DNA from: Cydia pomonella
Taxonomy: Eukaryota > Arthropoda > Insecta > Lepidoptera > Tortricidae
Assembly: GCF_033807575.1 (NCBI RefSeq)
Contig: NC_084720.1
Coordinates: 15,073,570 to 15,137,569, forward strand
DNA length: 64,000 nt
Direction: 5' to 3'
Position numbers and translations under genes: made by a program. Shown piece after piece: positions 20,978 to 31,978 of this stretch; positions within the stretch are counted from its first letter, which is position 1; each line of letters opens with the position of its first letter. A model generated the notes under the pieces. The model saw only the letters and a list, made by a program, of their open reading frames with translations. It had not been told where the DNA came from and did no database searches.

Positions 20978-21529
20978 AAAAGTAGGTTAAAAGACCCTTG
21001 AGTTAACATATTTGCGTTCGCTTTACGAGTATCTGCTGCATGTAAAATATAATCGTAATGTAATTACATTTCATATAACATATAGGTCCATAGCTTTGAT
21101 AAAACATTTAAGCATACAAAAATTACATACAAATTCCTTGCAACTTGGAACTAAGACACGGCAGTGTAGATTTTCAGCACAATAACAATTACGTTAGGTA
21201 ACTAAAATCGTTACTGATTAATGTTACGATGAAGATACTGATTCTTCTGAGTGAAATATTTACGTAGGCAAGCTACGGGAATACAATGTCAATCGTGCTA
21301 CACAGTTGAAGTTTTAAAGGCCATTTATAGTATACCGTACGAGTTTCTCGCCTTAAAGGATTATCGATTATTATGTTACACAAGGAAAAATGTAACATAA
21401 TCTTAACTAACTAGTACACGTCAAAATAATCGATCGATGTGTGTTGTAATGTTACGTATAAGTTTCTTTTTGTTCCTCTTTCTATCTGTATATTTTTGCC
21501 ATGAATAAACTATTTCTATTTCTATAAAT
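20978..21529. other. Nothing recognised; one small hairpin
   Basis: ATTATGTTACA (21370-21380) and TGTAACATAAT (21391-21401) form an 11-bp perfect stem. No genes. Confidence 0.4.
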
Positions 21530-21655
21530 ACATACATACATACATATAATCACGCCTATTTCCCGAAGGGGTAGGCAGAGACCACGGATTTCCACTTGCT
21601 ACGATCCTGACATACCTCTTTCGCTTCCTTCACTTTCATGACATTCCTCTTCATT
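21530..21655 (+). repeat. (CATA)n plus dispersed repeat fragment
   Basis: CATACATACATACATATAAT is followed by CACGCCTATTTCCCGAAGGG, GTAGGCAGAGACCACGGATT and TCCACTTGCTACGATCCTGA. I recognise this phrase as a frequent repeat in moth and butterfly sequences; its family is not known to me. Confidence 0.6.
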
Positions 21656-22614
21656 TTTCTATAAATAAAGTTATTTATCTTACATGTGTAGAACCTATCG
21701 AATGACATAATTATAAGCGCATATTTGTATTTGTCATTATTGTAAATACCTAGTACTGAACGACAATTGCACAGTTATCGTCCTCGCTGTATTGGCCCAA
21801 GTCTTGTCCTTCGCTTAGCCCACTTGTTTTACCTCATAATATTTGCTCAGTAAATGTACGTATAGATAAGCAAAGTGGATTCATAACTTAATGTGCGCGA
21901 AGATAATTTTCCAGATTTACGAGAAACTCGTACAATGTAAATGCGCCTTTATGGAAGCAGACTAGAAATGCAGCCAGATAAAACTATGGAAGTGGAAGAT
22001 TCTCTTTTAGAAGGGTGTTTGCGTGCTTTTGAAGTGTAGTGGTAAAAGACAGATTACATGTTGAAGTCAAGAAGCTTGGGAAATTAGATCTCGATTTCTG
22101 GACAGTGGTGATAAGTAATATGCGCATGCCTGGTTTTTTATTCATAAAAAAAAAAAAAACAAAATTATTTATTTCTTTAATATACACTGGCGTACAGGTG
22201 TGTCAAATCCTCCTTATAAGGAATTCGTTCTTTCATACAAGGTTCCGACTTATAATAAGTACATACTAAAGTTATTGTCTAGCATGCTTTACTTTAAAGT
22301 GGATGTCAATAGAATGGCAAATAATGTAAACTAATATGACATATTTTGTTAGCATTTGACGTATAGGTACTTAACCTAAAAAAATTACGATGGTTGTTTT
22401 TATTGAAATATTAATAATTGACATATAGTTTAACTAGTAATTGACATAAATTGATAAAATTTAAGTCTGTTAAAAAAATCATAGTTGTCCACAAAAAAAT
22501 GCGAGATTACGAAGAAATTAAGGTAAATTGGTTTGTTAACATTATTTGCAAATTCTATTGAACTCCACTTTACGATAAATGAGAGACCGAAAGAAGTCAA
22601 TTGGAGTAGAAGTC
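21656..22614. other. Nothing recognised
   Basis: AT-rich. Complementary short frames at 21984-22269 have no recognisable domain. Confidence 0.35.
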
Positions 22615-22755
22615 AATTTTATATTTATTTGCGAATTTCTTTTTGCGGTGGGATAGTCGGAACATTATTTGCATGTAAAAAATACGAAAATAACAACGCG
22701 TTAGCATTGATTAACTAGCATGTTATTGTACCGGAATAAAAACACATTTTTTTTT
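22615..22755 (+). repeat. Dispersed repeat H, copy 2
   Basis: Aligns with 12108-12260 (TATTTATTTGCGAATTTCTT, TTGCGGTGGGAT, GCATGTAAAAAATACG, TTAGCATTGATTAAC). Confidence 0.55.
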
Positions 22756-23599
22756 TATAAGCACACTGTAAAAAACCTAATACCATACCTAAATGAGCAA
22801 GGTACTTGTGTATCATACGAGTACTTTTTGTGCCATGAAAAAATCAGAGAGATGAAATATTTCCAGCGCAGCGTAAAAAGTTTCTCCGTAACTTTTTTGT
22901 TATATTTCAGTCAGCTAACTGGGCGGCGGTATGTTAGCTTGAATTTAAATTGAATACTTAATTGCCAGTCTGAAATCTGTAATAGAAGGCGTACCTAGTC
23001 AGGCACAAAAAAGTAGTGTTTAGGAGTGTAGCCTTAAAATAATTTCGCCTGGCAACATTATTGTTCAAACTTAAAAATAAACTACTTCCTCTTCCCTTTT
23101 TTCGCATCGTGAACGTGCCATGTCGAAGCGCATCTTGTTAAGCTAACTGTTTCGTGGAATATTATCCTCTCGGTTTATCTACAAGATTCAATTTCATCTG
23201 GAAATCGCGTGTAAACGTTGTGGAAGGCTGCTCAGTTGAAGAAGTACTGCTCGTGCTCTATTTCGGTATCCATGCTGGTCAAGGTAACTCGGATTTGAGG
23301 TAAGTCTGGACGAGCCGAGGGCCTGAGGAACCTGTGCCAGCTACCACACCGAGAGCTGCACCGTCATCAACAAGCCCCCAGCCGTCAGCTCAGCAAGTTG
23401 AGTGCTTTCAACACTTAACCTACCCCGGCCCAAGTTCCGCGGTATATCGTCTCCTGTCTTGTCTCTTAATTAGTTCGTATACAGTCCACAATTTTTTAAT
23501 ATATCGAAGTGAAATAATCCCATTAACAAGTAGTTTTGAATAAAATATAGGATAATATAAAACTATGTAAATGGATTATATCACATTGTTTTATTTCAT
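22756..23599. other. Unassigned; GC-richer patch at 23280-23450
   Basis: The patch contains GAGGTAAGTCTGG at 23297-23309, a match to a splice-donor consensus, and a proline/serine-rich open frame at 23334-23543 with no recognised domain. It could be a retroelement untranslated region or a non-coding exon. Nothing decides between these. Confidence 0.25.
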
Positions 23600-23755
23600 G
23601 GGTAACTTTCGCGGTACCCCAAGACGCTATTAAAAAACAGGATACTATTTTTTCCTTAATTTACCCCTTAATAGGGGTTGAAATTTAAAAATGATGGAGA
23701 GAGTGGGATTAACGTCTTCTACACGAACGAGGTCGCGGGCTGTAGCCTAGCCAGT
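23600..23755 (-). repeat. Dispersed repeat K, inverted fragment
   Basis: The complement of 23715-23755 reads CTAGGCTACAGCCCGCGACC, then TCGTTCGTGTAGAAGACG. This is the GCCCGCG-CTTCGTCCGCGTGGA start of a very common lepidopteran repeat, also seen at 59122. The remainder to about 23600 is degraded. Confidence 0.6.
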
Positions 23756-24249
23756 TATTAATACGTCGTTAGTTCCACGTAATTTAAAAGCCATTTAATT
23801 TTTTGTTCGTACAAATTACTCCCGTGAAGGATGTGAAAAAGCTAGTTTACGAACTGAAAATATTATCCACCAGCGTAGCCTCAAATAAGTTAGTTATGAA
23901 CGGAGCGAAGACTACCCCTTACCATGAGCTTGACGTTGCCATGTTCGCTAGCGACTACGTAAACTTACGCGCTATACATCTCACTCGTACAGGAAGAATC
24001 AATAGTAGCGTATAAAACAACCTATCAAAAGTACCTGCCACCCGTTAATAGTTTTACAATATGTGTACAGTTTGCGCTTATCGTCTTGGCCACGAAACAC
24101 ATTCATCGAGGGAAATGCACAAATGTATGGCAGTCGCTGTCAGCGTTGAGGATGCCTTTCGTGCATTCCGTAGCTTTCGGGTAGCAATATCTTCCTGACT
24201 CTAATTGTTTTACTTATAATGGCAGTCCTCAACTGTGTGTTTCTCCAGA
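23756..24249. other. Nothing recognised
   Basis: A 70-codon frame at 23803-24015 carries no domain I know. Confidence 0.35.
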
Positions 24250-24470
24250 AACTTCCTGACTCGCACAGCTAAACTGTGGAATGAATGACTATTCCTGCGC
24301 AGTGGTGCTGTGCCTGCGGTATTTCCGGACCGATACGATCTTCAAGAAAAGAGTTTACTCCCAAATTAAAGGGAGGAGGGAGGTATTACAGGGGTCCACG
24401 GTAATTTCTTACCATCAGGCGATTCGTCTGTGTGTTTGCCTCCTATGTCACAAAAACTATTTTTGTAATC
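24250..24470 (+). pseudogene. Jockey-like LINE C-terminal tail and 3' UTR
   Basis: The frame from 24259 reads LTRTAKLWNE, a stop, then after an insertion VPAVFPDRYDLQEKS and a further stop. RTAKLWNELPxxVFPDRYDLxxFK is the C-terminal signature of a jockey-like LINE abundant in moths. It is followed by CTTACCATCAGGCGATTCGT, then CTGTGTGTTTGCCTCCTATG, the usual 3' end of that element. Stops show it is inactive. The related tails at 27573-27725 and 52770-52850 are in the opposite orientation. Confidence 0.83.
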
Positions 24471-25317
24471 CTCTATTTTTGTTGCTGGCTGTATGAGTAC
24501 ATACAGTACTGGTACCTACGAGCGAGTAACTGCAAGTGAGTTGACGTACTCACTAGCGTAATACAGCCACGGTAAACTCATGATAAGGGTAGCGGTTTAT
24601 GAACTGACTTCCTACTTTGGTTTACGACCTCATATTTAGGGTTTATGTCCCGTTACATAATACAGGCGAATCACGTTGTGGCTTAGCTAAGAAACTGGTT
24701 ATTTTACAAACCGGTAAAAAACTGTTAAGAGTTGAACTTCGCTCCAGGAAAACATACTTCTTCTCTTCAGAATGCTCAGTTCAATATAGGTAGATACATT
24801 TACCGAGTGATATCGGGGTCATGATCATAGAATGAAAAAAGAAAACGGATAATTACATAATGAACAACTTTTTCCATAGAACCACTGGGGCAAACCACAA
24901 ATTCTCAAAAAAAACGTATTTTGTAGAAGAATTTAATAGCGCAGAGTAGGTAATATTATTTTGTGACCAATGTCACATGGAAAAAGTTTGACCTTGGAAT
25001 CGCCCAGTTTCCTTCTAAAAATACATTTCCAACAAAATAATAATTCTAAGATGTTTATGAGGGTTTCGACCCAAAGAAGGTCCCCCCGGGAAAGAAGTTG
25101 TCGCCAATAAAGAAGCCTTTTTAGTGTGAGATATACGCAGGACTGTCAAAAACTGCAAAAGGTACCTACTAAGCACTTCCTCTTGATTGGACCCAGTTTT
25201 ATTCAACTATGAAACATTGCCATCTCCGGTATATTTCGAAGAGCTTTTGTTTTCGTTGCAAAAATATTGAAATTCGTAGACATTTACATGAAAAAAAGAC
25301 GCGGAATATTGTTTCAA
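24471..25317. other. Nothing recognised
   Basis: No gene; AT-rich. Confidence 0.35.
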
Positions 25318-25686
25318 GAGCCGGCCAAGTGTAATTCGGACTTTCTTTACAATATTGTTTGATTTCCCTTAGACCCCGTTTAGGGTTTCGTAACCAAGAT
25401 GGCAACATATAGTTTCATCATGTCCATCCGTCCGTTTCGACCATCTCTTCGAATAATCAAAACAAATCCGGAAAATAAAGCTTAAGATACTTTCCATGAA
25501 AATTGTGTTTAACATTATCGGTTGGGTCTTTAATGTTTTTTTTTTTAATCCTTAGATCTTAATTAAAAAGACGAAGAAAGTGCCGGGAAGATGCGCCCTT
25601 ATGCTAGTAAGACTTTTTATATCGTATGAACATCCGAAACCCTCCATTATGCGTGGCCCGATATGCATTCGGTCGGTTTTTTGATT
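25318..25686 (+). repeat. Fold-back repeat, family D, copy
   Basis: Starts GAGCCGGCCAAGTGTAATTC, then GGACTTTC, and has GGGTTTCGTAACC and a TCATGTCCATCCGTCCGTTT block. It ends CCGAAACCCTCCATTATGCG, then TGGCCCGATATGCATTCGGT, then CGGTTTTTT. The left end (CCGGCCAAGTG) is the inverse of the right end of intact family members, defining a 369-bp element with inverted ends. Confidence 0.75.
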
Positions 25687-26196
25687 TGTCGTTATGTAGT
25701 ATTTTAATTTTATTTCCATACCACGTTTCAGTTTATGAATACAAACTGAAACGAGGTATGCACATACTTTACACAGATGACAATTCTTGTACTTTGCATT
25801 CATATTTCTATGCAACAAACTGAAGTCTGCTACATTAGGTACCACGCATCTGGTGTGGATCAGCTTTAAAGCCTAGCTCCAAGCTAACTTAGTCTAACAT
25901 TAACTATGCATAGAATTTTCTAGACGATCTTTTCTAGGACGTGACCCAGCCACCTAATTAATAAAGCATGTGTTATATCTAACACAATTTGCATAAAATC
26001 CACTCTTAGCGCTTTTGAAATTCAAATTCTTCCCGTTTGATGGAACGGCATACTTAAGTGAACTAATGTAATGTTTTCGCATAGCAATGAGTCTTACAGA
26101 CCGATTCCGTTCCAACAATTGGATAAGGTTTTGATCATATTTTTATACGACCTTAAGTCGTATCCCGGAATCACTTGAGTCGATTCGGATACAAGG
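25687..26196. other. Unassigned; strong hairpin at 25719-25758
   Basis: TACCACGTTTCAGTTT (25719-25734) pairs with AAACTGAAACGAGGTA (25743-25758): 15 of 16 pairs with an 8-nt loop. Nothing else is recognised. Confidence 0.5.
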
Positions 26197-26208
26197 TGCG
26201 AACCATAC
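26197..26208 (+). repeat. Target-site duplication, left copy
   Basis: TGCGAACCATAC is repeated exactly at 26527-26538. Confidence 0.9.
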
Positions 26209-26526
26209 CCATCATCTTCCTCGCGTTGTCCTGACATTTTGCCACGGCTCATGGGATCCTTGGGTCCGCTTGGCAACTAATCCCAAGAAGTGGCGTAGGT
26301 ACCTACTAGTTCTTACGAAAGCAACTGCCATCTGACCTTCCAACCCAGAGGGTAATCGAGGCCTTATTGGGATTAGTACGGTCTCCTCACGATGTTTTCC
26401 TTCACCGAAAAGCGACTGGTAAAAATATCAAATGATATATCGTATATGTTCCGAAAAAATCATTGGTACGAGCCGGGGTTTGAACCCGCACGCTCTTACC
26501 ACTAGGCCACCAGCGCTTGGCAGGGA
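26209..26526 (-). mobile_element. Near-full-length tRNA-headed SINE
   Basis: On the minus strand the element starts with AAGCGCTGGTGGCCTAGTGG, then TAAGAGCGTGCGGGTTCAAA, then CCCCGGCTC. The A-box TGGCCTAGTGGTAAG (26495-26509) and B-box GGGTTCAAACCC (26476-26487) are intact, but the DNA between them is short, as if about 15 bp of the tRNA anticodon region were deleted. The body (CGGAACATATACGATATATC) resembles 12884 and 41715. The tail runs through GCCACGGCTCATGGGATCC-like sequence to GATGATGGG. Exact 12-bp duplications flank it. Confidence 0.93.
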
Positions 26527-26538
26527 TGCGAACCATAC
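26527..26538 (+). repeat. Target-site duplication, right copy
   Basis: Exact copy of 26197-26208. Confidence 0.9.
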
Positions 26539-26637
26539 TGTTCTACCTAAAAGTTGGCCAGTGCACAGTGGCAACATAATTAACCCGTTAAGAGATTGCA
26601 TACACTTGAGAAAATTCGACCCATACCCGTGACTTGG

Positions 26638-26711
26638 CTGGACGAGTAATTGAGGCATCTGCCGCAAATGCAAAAGACGCTGGTCCGAACCAGTTCAAAG
26701 CACTGGAGGCT
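26638..26711 (+). mobile_element. Second tRNA-like SINE head
   Basis: GACGAGTAATTGAGGCATCT, then GCCGCAAATGCAAAAGACGC, then TGGTCCGAACCAG resembles a long-variable-arm (Ser/Leu-type) tRNA 5' half. The A-box region is AGTAATTGAGGC (26645-26656) and the B-box GGTCCGAACC (26682-26691), 26 bp apart. The two substitutions in the A-box suggest an old SINE rather than a functional tRNA. No acceptor-stem complement is seen. Confidence 0.5.
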
Positions 26712-27572
26712 TTTGTCGCTTATTATTAGAATTAATAAGCGTTAGCGGCTCACCGATTGGTGCAGCGCCACACGCTTACTCAAGGTCGTGTCAAAATAGA
26801 ATGAAAACAATATCAAATTGTTAAAACAGCATCGGCCTTTGTGTTTGGATAGAGTGCGACCGTTTGAAAATCATTTGCATTTTACTATGGAAATTTTACT
26901 TTGATTAATTGCTTCAATGACATATGGCCTTGAAGGAAACAAATTTTACAGAGTATTTTCCTGCTAGAATATTAAAAAAGTAATCGAACATTTGAGTCGA
27001 TGGAGAAAGCCTTTTTATTTGGGGCCTGAATAAATTTCCACGTGAAATGAGATTTATTTCAGTAACTCTGACTCTGCACTTAATTTGGTTTCGTTTCAAT
27101 TTGAAATGCTAAATATGGCACATGAATTATCTCATGAAAGGAGTCAGAAGGGAAATTTCGTATAGTTATAATACCGTTGATTGCCACTTGACACATGACA
27201 CATGACAATAATGGCAGATAATTGACGTGTAAGTTGAAATCTTTGTTAGGCAAAAATTATTTAAGGCGCGTGATTATTAAAGGAAGCGTCAGGTTCTCCT
27301 CTCACTCTTACTCAGTGTGAGCGTGAGCGAGACGGCTGTGTGTGCCCGGGATCTCGGATATCAATATTTTTAAAATGTTATTTTTAGTTAGTTTTAAATT
27401 AATCAATGAGTTCGATCAAAATTTAAATTGAGCATTAAAAAAAATATAAGCATTTACCTATGTTCGTGATTTAGCATGCACTCAGCGTGAGTGAGCTTCA
27501 AGGTCGTGTTAAAGTAATATCTAAATCGTTACAAATTGATTAATCTAAATCGGGCTCCAGCAGTGGCAGCAT
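26712..27572. other. Nothing recognised
   Basis: No gene. GTGAGCGTGAGCGAGACGG near 27320 is mildly GC-rich. Confidence 0.35.
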
Positions 27573-27725
27573 TTTTTTTTATGGTAGAGGAGGCAAACGA
27601 GCAGACGGATCACCTGATGGTAAGCGATTACCGCCGCTCATCGACACCTGCAACACCAGAGGGGTTGTAAATGCGTTGCCGGCCTTTAAGATCGAGTACG
27701 CTCTTTTCTTGAAGGTTCGAAGGTC
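27573..27725 (-). pseudogene. Jockey-like LINE 3' end with poly(A)
   Basis: The minus strand reads YDLRTFKKRAYSILKAGNAF, a C-terminal LINE motif. It is followed by GCAGGTGTCGATGAGCGGCG, GTAATCGCTTACCATCAGGT, GATCCGTCTGCTCGTTTGCC and a T-run on the plus strand at about 27571-27580, the poly(A) tail. The 5' end is truncated at about 27725, where a MITE begins. Confidence 0.85.
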
Positions 27726-27848
27726 GTAGCATGGTTCCATTTTTATCACTTGTCACTATGGCTGTTACTTTCGCGCTTACATACTTGTTAGAACGCGACA
27801 TGCATGGTGACTAATAATAAAGAGCCGACCATCTTAGCCCTACTGGTC
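27725..27848 (+). repeat. MITE family L, copy 1
   Basis: GTAGCATGGTTCCATTTTTA, TCACTTGTCACTATGGCTGT, CTTACATACTTGTTAGAACG and GACCATCTTAGCCCTACTGG make up the element. An inverted near-copy lies at 30794-30890 and a third at 37105-37215. Confidence 0.75.
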
Positions 27849-30793
27849 GATATACAATAAAAAAAAATACAACAATTGAATCGCGTACTATCAAACAACT
27901 TGATTCTTAGCCCACTGTGAAACCTTTTCATATTTACTACGTCATTGGCCATTCAATATAAACATTGATCGATTGTACCTATCTGATGATACCTACACAT
28001 ACAAGGCGCTAACTTTAATTATATATTACATACACAATGGTACTTTGATATGCTGGCGGCTTGGTTCCGGATTATCGCTACAGAGAAGAATATTCGTATG
28101 CTTAGATGATTTGTTTTACTTCATCACTTTTTATCATTCTGGATAACCTTGACCAGTAGTATATTTTTGAAAACACATTTTAACCAAGTATCTAGTAATA
28201 AATAAGTCTCAATGGGCTCGGTGTGTTGACATTTCAGCGCTTTGCATTTCAAAACATTCCTTGCGTTCAAAAAAGGACAACGAATTCCAATGTCGAAGAG
28301 AAAGGTCACCTTCACTGTTCGCGAGCGCGAGCTTCTCCTCTAAGCCAACTCACACTCTAATTACAAAATGGAAGCCTTGAAACGAGACACTTATACACGC
28401 GGTCGACCGCACTCCAAAAACTTTACGGTTTAATATCTTAAGCAGCATAAAAGCTAACTGAAAGTGCGCATTCCATGTATCAAGCACCCAACATTATTGG
28501 AGACCTGATGTCTGTACAGATGTATACAAATCAAGTGTAAGGGTATGTTGGATGTGAAGTTGTGAAACCTTCCGTGATTGATTACCCTGAAGTGGATCTT
28601 TTGAATTGGGCATCTTTATCGCTAATGTCGTCAGCGCTATTCAGAGCATGTGTCGTCTTTATATCGGGAGCAAAATGTCTAAAAACGATTACGAGGTAAT
28701 AATGGATCCTTGAACTGAACACTCTATACAAGAAATCAGGTCATGTGGGGAGGTTTGGTGAATTTTGCTATATTTTATACTTACCTGCTGTTTATTATAA
28801 TCTAGGTACTTGATTAACTTGTTCTAGAAGCGATCCCTACGCGCATTCCATTTTTCTAGCAAAAGTCATACAAAGAGATCAATGAAACAACTCATAAAAC
28901 CTGACTGCTGCTTACTTTTTTTTCTTTTAATCATTTTATGGTCTTCATCGGAAGTTCCATTTTATCAATTGGTGCTTTCGAGGTATCATCAGCATCTGAT
29001 GATACGATATCCATACCATACCATATCAGCCGAATGACTGGAAGTACTGCTGGATAGGCGCCACCAAGGATCATGTCATGGATCGGTCATGCGGGCAACG
29101 CATCATCCATACAGTAATTCTGCTGCAGTGGCTAGTTATTATCTTTAATTTTTGAAATCGATTATGCAACTAGCCGAAAACTCGCGCGAACCATCAGAAC
29201 ACCAATTAGATTACGGGGGATTTAATACCTCCTTACAAATCACTCGTTTCACGTTCAGCCATTTGAGGCTGTAATTTTCTTTTCGGTAATAGGAACAGCT
29301 AGCCAAAGCTAATTGATGAGCCCTATTAGTTGATTGGGGTTGTGAGAGCTTTTTATGGGCCACCCGATCTAAGTATTCGATGTCATTGAAAACATGCGCA
29401 GATCATGAGAGTAAACTCATACATTTTGGTTTGGGTATACAAGCTGTTTTTACAAACCTTCGCTATATTTCGCGATGTAAATTTAGACCCACTCCAAAAA
29501 CGCAAAAAAAAACATGATTAAATGTCATGATGGAAATTCCAAATTTTCTTTGGCGATTTAGCACTAACCTTGGTGCTAATGGGTTATGGTAGAAGGTGGT
29601 CTATATGACTTATATACTCACTTTGTAAAATTTGGCTAAGGGTTCTACGAATCCCCGTATTTACCTAACAGCAGATATTCAGCTAAGTGTTTAATTACAC
29701 ATTAGCTGGTTAAACGCCACGTCAGCAAAATTTAAGTTCGAGGGTAAGCCTTTCTCATCAACATTACAAAATAGCCTGTTCTACTACTGACCCACTTAGC
29801 TGTAAATACATGTCATAATCTTAACAGCCCAGTGACGTCAACAGATGAATAAGTTTTAACTGCTATATTACCAAAGTGATCGCCTTGTGTTTCACCCAGT
29901 TTCTGTTTCTGTAAACCCATCTTGCGGTAGACCGATCTACGCCATATCTGATCTGGTTTGGACTTTCTTTTGAAATACATCTTAATTATAGTCCATTCTA
30001 GATAGAATTAGACCGAGGGAAAAATAGTTCTTTTGAGTCTAATTTTAAGGATGTCCTTGTTTTTTTTTTTTTAATTATACGCTCCGGACGTATTTCTAAA
30101 TAAAATATCAAAGAAGAAAATATTTCCACCCTATTATATCCACTAATTGTAGCGACTTCTACGTCATAATTTGTCAATAATATAATATCCTAATTGTAGT
30201 ATACAATAAAGTTATCGTATAAAACATCTAAAGAGACAGAGGTCGACAACGCTCGTCAGGTGTCTGTCGAGGGCTCGTGACTGTCACTGTCTAACAGTTT
30301 GCTTTTGTATTCCTTCACGTTATATCAAAATCTAAGTTGTTTGCTCTACAACTTCACAGAAAAGTTCAGAATGTTTCTGTGACAGTCTAATGTAACTGGA
30401 ATAATAATGTTGTAACAGAATTGTTTGTCAGTTCCTTCGAAATGTTTCTTTAGAACTGGGACCTTCAGCAGTCTCATTTACCCCGTTTTGCAAATTTTAA
30501 TATATATATATATATATATAATTCTGTATAGTCGTCCCGGTTTAAAATTGAAAATTTTCACAATATTGTTTATTTCAATAGCTATATATATAAGCATATT
30601 TAGGTTAGGGTAAAATATTTTGGTATATATTTGATGTTATACAATACAAGCACTGTTAGTAATTTGCGTTTACAGTTTAATATATAAAATCAGAACAACT
30701 AGGAAACAAACTTATTTCACGTGTATTGTGTCAAGTAGAAACACAAATATATAAACTTAAATATATGTCATATACGAAAGAAAAAGTGACCAA
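27849..30793. other. 2.9 kb mostly unassigned
   Basis: No gene is seen. 29035-29110 (TGGAAGTACTGCTGGATAGG, CGCCACCAAGGATC) resembles a decayed LINE 3' tail. 30501-30521 is an (AT)n tract. AT-rich otherwise. Confidence 0.35.
30501..30521 (+). repeat. (AT)n microsatellite
   Basis: About ten AT dinucleotides in a row. Confidence 0.9.
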
Positions 30794-30890
30794 GACCAGT
30801 AGGGCTAAGATGGTCGGCTCTTTATCATTTGTCACCATGGCTGTCACGTTCTAACAAGTATGTAAGCGCGAAAGTGATGGGCATAGTGAC
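30794..30890 (-). repeat. MITE family L, copy 2 (inverted)
   Basis: GACCAGTAGGGCTAAGATGG, then TCGGCTCTTTATCATTTGTC, is the inverse complement of the right part of the copy at 27725-27848. Confidence 0.75.
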
Positions 30891-31562
30891 GCTGCTGCAG
30901 TACCCAAGAATGAGATTGAACCGCAAATGCCCTGGGTACTGGAGGCCTTGGTCACATCTTTAGTACTTATAATGTTCTCATAAGGTCCAAGGTCCTATCT
31001 ATAAGATTTTTTCAGTTCGATGAAATTTAAATCATATTCAAGTGGAACAGAGTTGAAATTGTTTTGATTTGTTCAATTTGCACACATAACAAAATCAACT
31101 GTATTCCCTGCACTATAGATTCAAGTTTCAATGGCAAATTTAGGATTTTTCATTTTTTTGGCTGGGACTTAAAAGGATAAAAGGAAGGAAGGAAAGGAGG
31201 ACTAAAAATATAGCTGTTTATGAGATCTATTTCAGTTTATAAAATCTGTACACTTATTAATGTCACTCACCCTTAATCAAAACCTCGGTCTTCCCTACCT
31301 AATCTATTAAAACTTTTATAATATAAATAATGTAGTCAGGAAAGACTCAAACTAAAAGAGTTTTAAGGAATCCTGTCACTGTATCTTATCATTGATGAAG
31401 GCAATCGAGGAGGCTGAAAGGAATTTACATACTTAAACAGTGGGGACGCTGAGGGTAGTGGAAGCATAGACTATCTCCTAAAGACTTCGCATTTAAAAGT
31501 ATACACTAGAAAAAAAACTCCTTTCCGGCTGCAAAAATAGTTGACTCCCCTATCAAAAATAT
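30891..31562. other. Nothing recognised
   Basis: Contains a purine-rich AAGGAAGGAAGGAAAGGAGG run near 31180. No gene. Confidence 0.4.
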
Positions 31563-31978
31563 TCTACAAGGGGCCCAGGAGGAACCCGAGATATTTTAAC
31601 CACGCATTTTTGAGGCCAAAAGAAGAAGAAAATATTATATGAGTTCAGGTAAATTACTGAAAAAAAAATATTTTTGTTTATTTTTTTTTTATGTATTTGT
31701 ACATAAAATGTAAACCTATTTGTACAACTGTAACTCTAAAAGAATTTGAATTGCAAAGCGTTACTTGTCACTTTTCGACATCTATCAATAAGGATATTTC
31801 AACTACGTCCCATAGTGGCAACATCGCCACCAAAAAGGCACTAATTAATAATAAAAAGATGTTTTTTTGAGTGGCTTTAATTAGGCGAATTCGGAAAAAG
31901 TTTATAGGATATTTAGGCTCTAAATATGATCAGGAATATACTGTTAAAATCTCTCGCAATGCTCACGGGCACCGTGTA
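31563..31978 (+). repeat. MITE family B, second full copy (416 bp)
   Basis: Left end TCTACAAGGGGCCCAGGAGG; right end GTTAAAATCTCTCGCAATGC, then TCACGGGCACCGTGTA. Interior blocks (GACATCTATCAATAAGG, AGTGGCAACATCGCC) align with the copy at 1197-1680. The left terminus has diverged more than the right. Confidence 0.78.

Noticed and set aside
26475..26509. Functional tRNA gene (A- and B-boxes present)
   Set aside because: The boxes are too close, no acceptor stem closes, and the sequence is the head of a SINE with a 12-bp target duplication.
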